64,000 bases of DNA from contig CAJNDT010000946.1 in the NCBI GenBank assembly GCA_905221615.1, positions 839,865-903,864 on the forward strand, in the 5' to 3' direction. The stretch comes from Symbiodinium sp. CCMP2592. Lineage: Eukaryota; Sar; Dinophyceae; Suessiales; Symbiodiniaceae. The notes under the pieces were generated by a model, which did not search any database, was not told the origin of the DNA, and saw only the letters and a list, made by a program, of their open reading frames with translations. Shown in pieces: positions 55,140-61,100 of the stretch. Every line of letters begins with the position of its first letter. Position 1 is the first letter of the stretch. Position numbers and translations under genes: made by a program.

Positions 55140-58100
55140 CCTGCTTCTGCCCCAATAGTATAATATGGTCGGATAATTACTCAACTTTGGTTGTTGCCAT
55201 TTATGCACAGTTCACTATCTTTAATATTAGTACTGTGATTAGTATGATTACTGTCAATATTACTACTTTGCTAGTATGTTGTTACTGCTAGTATTATTGT
55301 TGGTATTGTTATTGCACACATTGTTACTCTTCTTCTTCGTTTAACTACATCCCTCGACTGTGGGCGCTGGAAGTCCCCCTCTTGGAGCATCGTTGGCCTC
55401 TTGGATTTCTATGGCCTAACGGCCTATCTATGTCTATGTGCCACATAGGGCCTATGTACCTCAAGGGTCCCTCTAAGGGTTCTATAAGTGTAATTTTCTG
55501 AGAGAGAAAAAGGGTCTGCGTGCACAAATTGGTAAATACTTTGGGCTTAGAGTAGTCCCTATATAGGTACGTGAAGCCCAAAGTACAAACTGTTCATGGA
55601 CCTTCGGGGCGGGTGCGAGTTTTTGCCTTGGGCCTGGCACCTTCTTCTTTGGAAGAGGGTACGGGTTTGGGGCTTGGTGTCCCTTTCAGGGTTCCTTTGA
55701 AGGGTTTAGAAGGTCTTATCAGCGTTCTATTGTAACGTGAAGCGGTTGGGGCTTTGGGACTTGGGCGTAGTTTCGGATAGGGATGGGGGAAAACGGCACG
55801 GCCACAGGATTGGCCGGGCATTAGAGAGACGATGTTGGACGACTGGTTGAAAAGTGGTGGTGCTAACTATCGAGCGGCATGCTCGCCCGCATTATTGTGT
55901 CTGTGTTTGCACGTCTGTCTGTCTGTCTCCGTCCGTCCGTCTGGTTGTCTTTTGATACAACTGTATGTCAGCATTGATGTTGTCACGGCTACCGTTGGTG
56001 TTGCTGTTGCTGTTGTACCCAGACTTTGCCGTAAGGAGCGAAACCCTTTCGACTAAAAACCTTAGACTCTTCTTGTTACTGACCTGCAGGTCATGGAGGA
56101 AGCCATGCAAAGCATGGTTCAGCCCTGAGTAATGCACGTGATGCAAAGGGCTATGTAATTATGTGTAAATGCTTGGGGTCGAGTGTCTGCTGCTTCGGGA
56201 TGTATGCTGGGCTCAACTTGACCTTTGCAAAGCCTGTTATCTTATGAGTGTGCGTATAGAGCTCGGGAACGAGAGTACCGAGTTATGGGATTATGGGTGG
56301 GGGGGGGGGGTAACTATGAATCAACGTGAGAGAAACTACGGAAGCCTTCAGCCCTAAAAGCAGTTAGCAAATCACTCAAGAAGTTCATTATTTCGAAATC
56401 ACCCATGCCGGAGGACCTGCTGTTCCAGCAAGCTGAAGACTTGAAAGGGTTTAGGGCACACATCCTCTACTTGCAGGGTCGCAAAGCATAAAGTCGTTAG
56501 CATCAGAGGCACAATCTCTTCAGGGAAGGCTCCAGCATGTTTCATGGATCCTTGGACGGATGAAGACCCCGAAACGTGTCCAAGGATTCGCTTCGTTTCG
56601 AATCCCATCCGAGACCGTACATGCCGTTGATGGCGGCCAAAGTGTTCAAATACATGCTCTAAGGTCTCATATACTAAGGCTTTTGGGGCCAAAGACCATA
56701 CTCTGTAAGGCTTTTGGGCTATTTTGATCCCCAGGGCACTTCCCCAAAACCATCAAGTTCATGACCACCAACCTAAGCCCAAGTACCGAATTCCTGGGTC
56801 CGCTGGACTAGCACGAGCATCCGCTTACAGTACAGTTTCCTAATAGATGTGGAGAAGATACCTGGCAACCTTATTGAAGTTGACGACTACGGGCCTGATA
56901 TTATGGAGTTTAGTCCCAAGTCTTTGTTCCAGAGTTTCATCCAAAGCAGACCCTGAACCACGAACTCTCCCTCCATCGCACTGATCACGAACCTGAGGGG
57001 GTGACCATTCTCCACAGTGCTGCCTTTGCTTTCCTGGTCACCACGGCGCTGCTGGGATAAGTCAGTGGATTAGGATCAGTTGCGGGTGCAGATTTCCAGG
57101 TTCGTACCAATTCTGTGGAACCTTAGATAGTCATCGAAGCTGGTTTCTCGAGGCTTTCCCGGGGCTTGGGACTTTAGCGACATCGTATAAACGGGGGGTA
57201 ATTAAGCATCGTGACACTGCCATCAATGCTTTCAGGCTTTTTGTTGCAGGCTGCGGACTTCAGGCATTCAGAGTTCATTTTCACTTTAACACATTTTCTT
57301 AAAAAGTCAATTCGAAGGACCATTGCTGCTACTAAGAATCCGAACAGCTCGGTTTCGGGTGCATCGAAGCGAATTGGACACAGACTGGGCCACACCATCG
57401 TCTTATGAGCTGCCCTAATTACTCCGTTTCGGGTTCAGGCAGCACCGCTAAGCAATCACGTAAACCTAGCCAGGTCTATGAACTAGGTTGTGTATTGGGG
57501 GTGTCCGCATTGGTATACTGGCACTTCACATGAGGATGATGATCAAACCTGCACACTCAGACTTGGACCCTGATCCAAGCAACGTGGCTCCCAAATTTTA
57601 TAACCCATAAGAAACGAGTGCACAAGACAAACGTACAGTCCAATAGACACAGGGTAGAAGTGTGCACGACGACACCCAAATCCCAAACGCTGAACCCTAA
57701 ACCATACAGGGAACTCCAGAAAGTTGGAATATGGTTTCAGTGTAGGATACCCTATATTTTACCATAAAGGGTTTAGGATAGTCATATTCCAACTTTCTGG
57801 CTTTTACTTTAAGCCCCCAAACCTATCGATCGGTGACGGGACTTGAAATCCTTGACTAAGGAAAACCTAGAAGCTAAAATGCTTGAGGCCTACCGAAACT
57901 GCAGAACGGGGCGGTTAAGGTATGCCCTGAAATCCTAGACGCCCTCACCCTCGGGGTCCATGCATCCATGCAGTATAAGCTTCGGCCCTAAAGCACCTAT
58001 ATAGGGAATACGGAATACTTTACGGCCAACGTATCTACTACGTATATATCATATGGGTACATGGACCCTTATACCCTGAACCCTAAACCGTTGTGGCAGC

Positions 58101-61100
58101 TTTTCTTTAAAGGACGCCTTAGAGGAGCGCTTAAGGTACATAGGCCCGTAGGCTCGTTCCATAAGAACAGCGAGGTTGACGGTGGGCATCGGATGCGGTC
58201 TTGGCACAGCCGTGCCTGGGCCTGGCTTCATGTAGGAGTTGAGGGTTTAGGGCTCTAGGGGGTTTAGGGCTGAGGAGTTTAGGGTTGAGGGATTTAGGGT
58301 CTAGAGTCTAGGGGTTCAGGGCTCGGGGGTTTAGGGCTTGGGTGTAGGGCTGAGGGGTTTAGGGTTGAGGGATGCAGCATCTAGGGCACTAACGAGGAGT
58401 TTAGAGCCGAACTGAAGGTCTGCGACTGTGCTGAATTCGGGGTTTTGCAGTTGGGGGAGGTATGCAGGTTTGCAGGAGCACGAACACTCGGCAATCATTC
58501 TCATGAGTTCCAGTACAGGAATCTTGCTGAGTATTCCAGTTTTTTTGAAGGAGGCGGGCTTCCGATTTGAACAGATGGCCGAAATTGATAACTACCCAAC
58601 ACCACGCAGGGATTGGGTATGAGTAAGTGAGTAGTCCTGAGCCCGACATCTTGATCCCTAAACCCTAAACTTACCCTAAATCTTAAACCCTGAACCCTAT
58701 CTCTATATACATCCACATATATGCATATATGTATATATCACACACACACACACACACACCTCAAATTCCCTTAGACTTTTCATACCACAAGCATCCCTTT
58801 CCTAAGCCCACGCTGAGGTTAACCCTGCATTCCCTAAATCTTATTTATCCCACATCCTGAACCTTTTGTACCCTAGCCCTAGGCCCTATATGCCGCAAAC
58901 ATCCCTTTCCTAGTCTGAAACTGAGGTGGCCCACCCAATAGATTTAGCTATACATACTTATGTTATGTACTCTACAATGCAGATACCCTATACCCCTAGA
59001 CCATAGCTCGTCCTAAACCCGAAGTCCGACTATGTGTATATATATATATGCACGTATACACACACATTTTATTTATATATAACCCCTTAAACCCAAAAAG
59101 ATCCCTTAAAGGAACCCTTATAGTAATTACCCTGTCAAGGATCAACGGTAGCCGAGGTGGCCAACCCTTTGAAGGATCTCACCAGCCAACTCCGTCTGCT
59201 GGGAAACCTGGAGTTTCACGGCCCTGGGAGTCTGGAACAGGCCTGAGCCATGGCGAGTCGTGTTAACTAAAGAGAACCCCCAGTTAACACCACCAGAAAC
59301 TCCAACTGCCCTCCTCGACGGCTCCAGAAAAACTAAAAACCCTAAACCCTACATTACTGGGGTATATAATGTATGGCTAGTAACCTACAATTTGGGTAGC
59401 TGGAGCCCTAGGCCGGGGACATGGAGGGTCTTTTGAAGCGTTGTCTTTTGGGGGGGGGGGGGGGTCCTTAGTTTCGTTCCTTTCTCGGGAGGTTTAGAAA
59501 GGGTTTCATCGGTCCCCATATGAGCTGACCTATTTGAACCTTCTAGCTTTTCGTGATGTCGCTATCTGCGAGAGCGTAGCACTTCGTGTTCTCATACCAG
59601 TCGCATCCGCAATAGATCCCTAAATTTTGCCAGCTACCAAGCCCAGCTTGTGTTAATCAAGTGTACAGGTTTACGGATTAAAACTTGTTCAGCGTGGCAG
59701 GCAGAAGCAAGCTCTAGAATACGCGACATCAGCGAAGTGCAGCTGGCGTACCTGGGACTGTGTTCAGTTCAGCGGGTTTTGGGCCGTTTGTGGCCATTGA
59801 CGGGTGGATTCGAGGTTTCTTGGACATGGTCATCAAGACCGGTGACCGCCGACAAGACCATTGCCATTTGCCCATGGGCGTGGTCATGGTCATCATCATA
59901 ATCAGCATGACCATGTTCATGGTCATCATCAGCACAAGTATCAGCCTCGTCACCATCAGCATCGTCATCAGAATTATCACTGCATCGGCATAAATCTGCT
60001 TCGGTTCTTGACCATCATCACGGCCATTGTATTTATCGTGCATTGGTCTTCGACACCAGTTCGGGGCCTAAGCTGCCGCTGTCTTTGTTCTACGCACACT
60101 TGCGTGATCCGGCTTCTTTTCCCTTGCCGGTTCATCATTCTGCGAAAAGCCTCCCACTTCCCATACAAGTTAAAGAGGCAGTCGCTGCTGGGAGCGAGCC
60201 CCAGACCCAACACCCTAAACGCACACAGCTCTAAACGTAACCCTGGTGTTTGAGCAGCCTAAGCCCGAGCTTCCGAGCCAGTGGAGTCTTAGACAAAGAA
60301 ATGCTCGTCAGCACCCCCCCCCTAAATCCTATACTCTCTATCGATGTTGGGAAAAGGCCCCAGTTATGAATCCTTTTTGGCGACTTCTGAAACCGACACC
60401 TAGTAATCCTAAACCCTAAACCCTAAACCCTAAAGTATAAGCCTTAAGTCCCCCCCACCAGGTTTTGCCGCCTCTCCCGTGGCATCGAGACCTTTGCACG
60501 CTTCGTGCCGGAGCCCGTGGTCAGGAACATCATCAAGGGCGACTGCAGGGCCTCGAGGCCTTTGAGTGGATAGTATAATATAGTATAATATAGTATAATA
60601 CAGTAGAATATAGGATAATGTAGCATAATATACTATAATGTAGTATAATATAGTATAATGTAGCATAACAGAGTATAATATAGTATAATGTGCATAACAT
60701 AGTATAATATAGTATACTGAAGGGCGACCGCAGGGCCTCAAGGTCTTTGGGGGGGGGGCTTACAGCAGTATTTTTCGTTGTGTTTCTATCTATGATTCTC
60801 ATCACGGGTTTTCGTATCTTTATACCAACAGTACCTCTTTTGGGGGGAACATAGGATGACATGGTTCTTGAGGTGATAGTCCTAGAAACGAGGGCTTATG
60901 CATTCGCTAGATTTAGGTCTAGTGTTTGCGCTTGGTAGTGCATTGGTGGCTTTAGGCCATTTTCCTCTATGCAGCTCGAGGACGAGGGGATTTAGAGTGT
61001 ACGGTGGTTTTGGGTTTTGGGATGTAGGGTTCCGGGCATGTGTGATGAACAGCAAAAATCTAGAGGCTGGACTTAAAGGACTAGGTTTGCAAGGTTCGCT

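Noticed and set aside
54958-55208. Arg/Glu-rich minus-strand frames
   Set aside because: Produced by the (CT)n tract.
56399-56692. Minus-strand 97-codon frame
   Set aside because: It runs through part of a family-15 element and overlaps a coding-like plus frame; all recognised exons are on plus.
60430-60862. Tyr/Ile/Leu-rich minus-strand frames
   Set aside because: Translation of the TAGTATAATA array; the true coding sequence here is the plus-strand cyclase exon.
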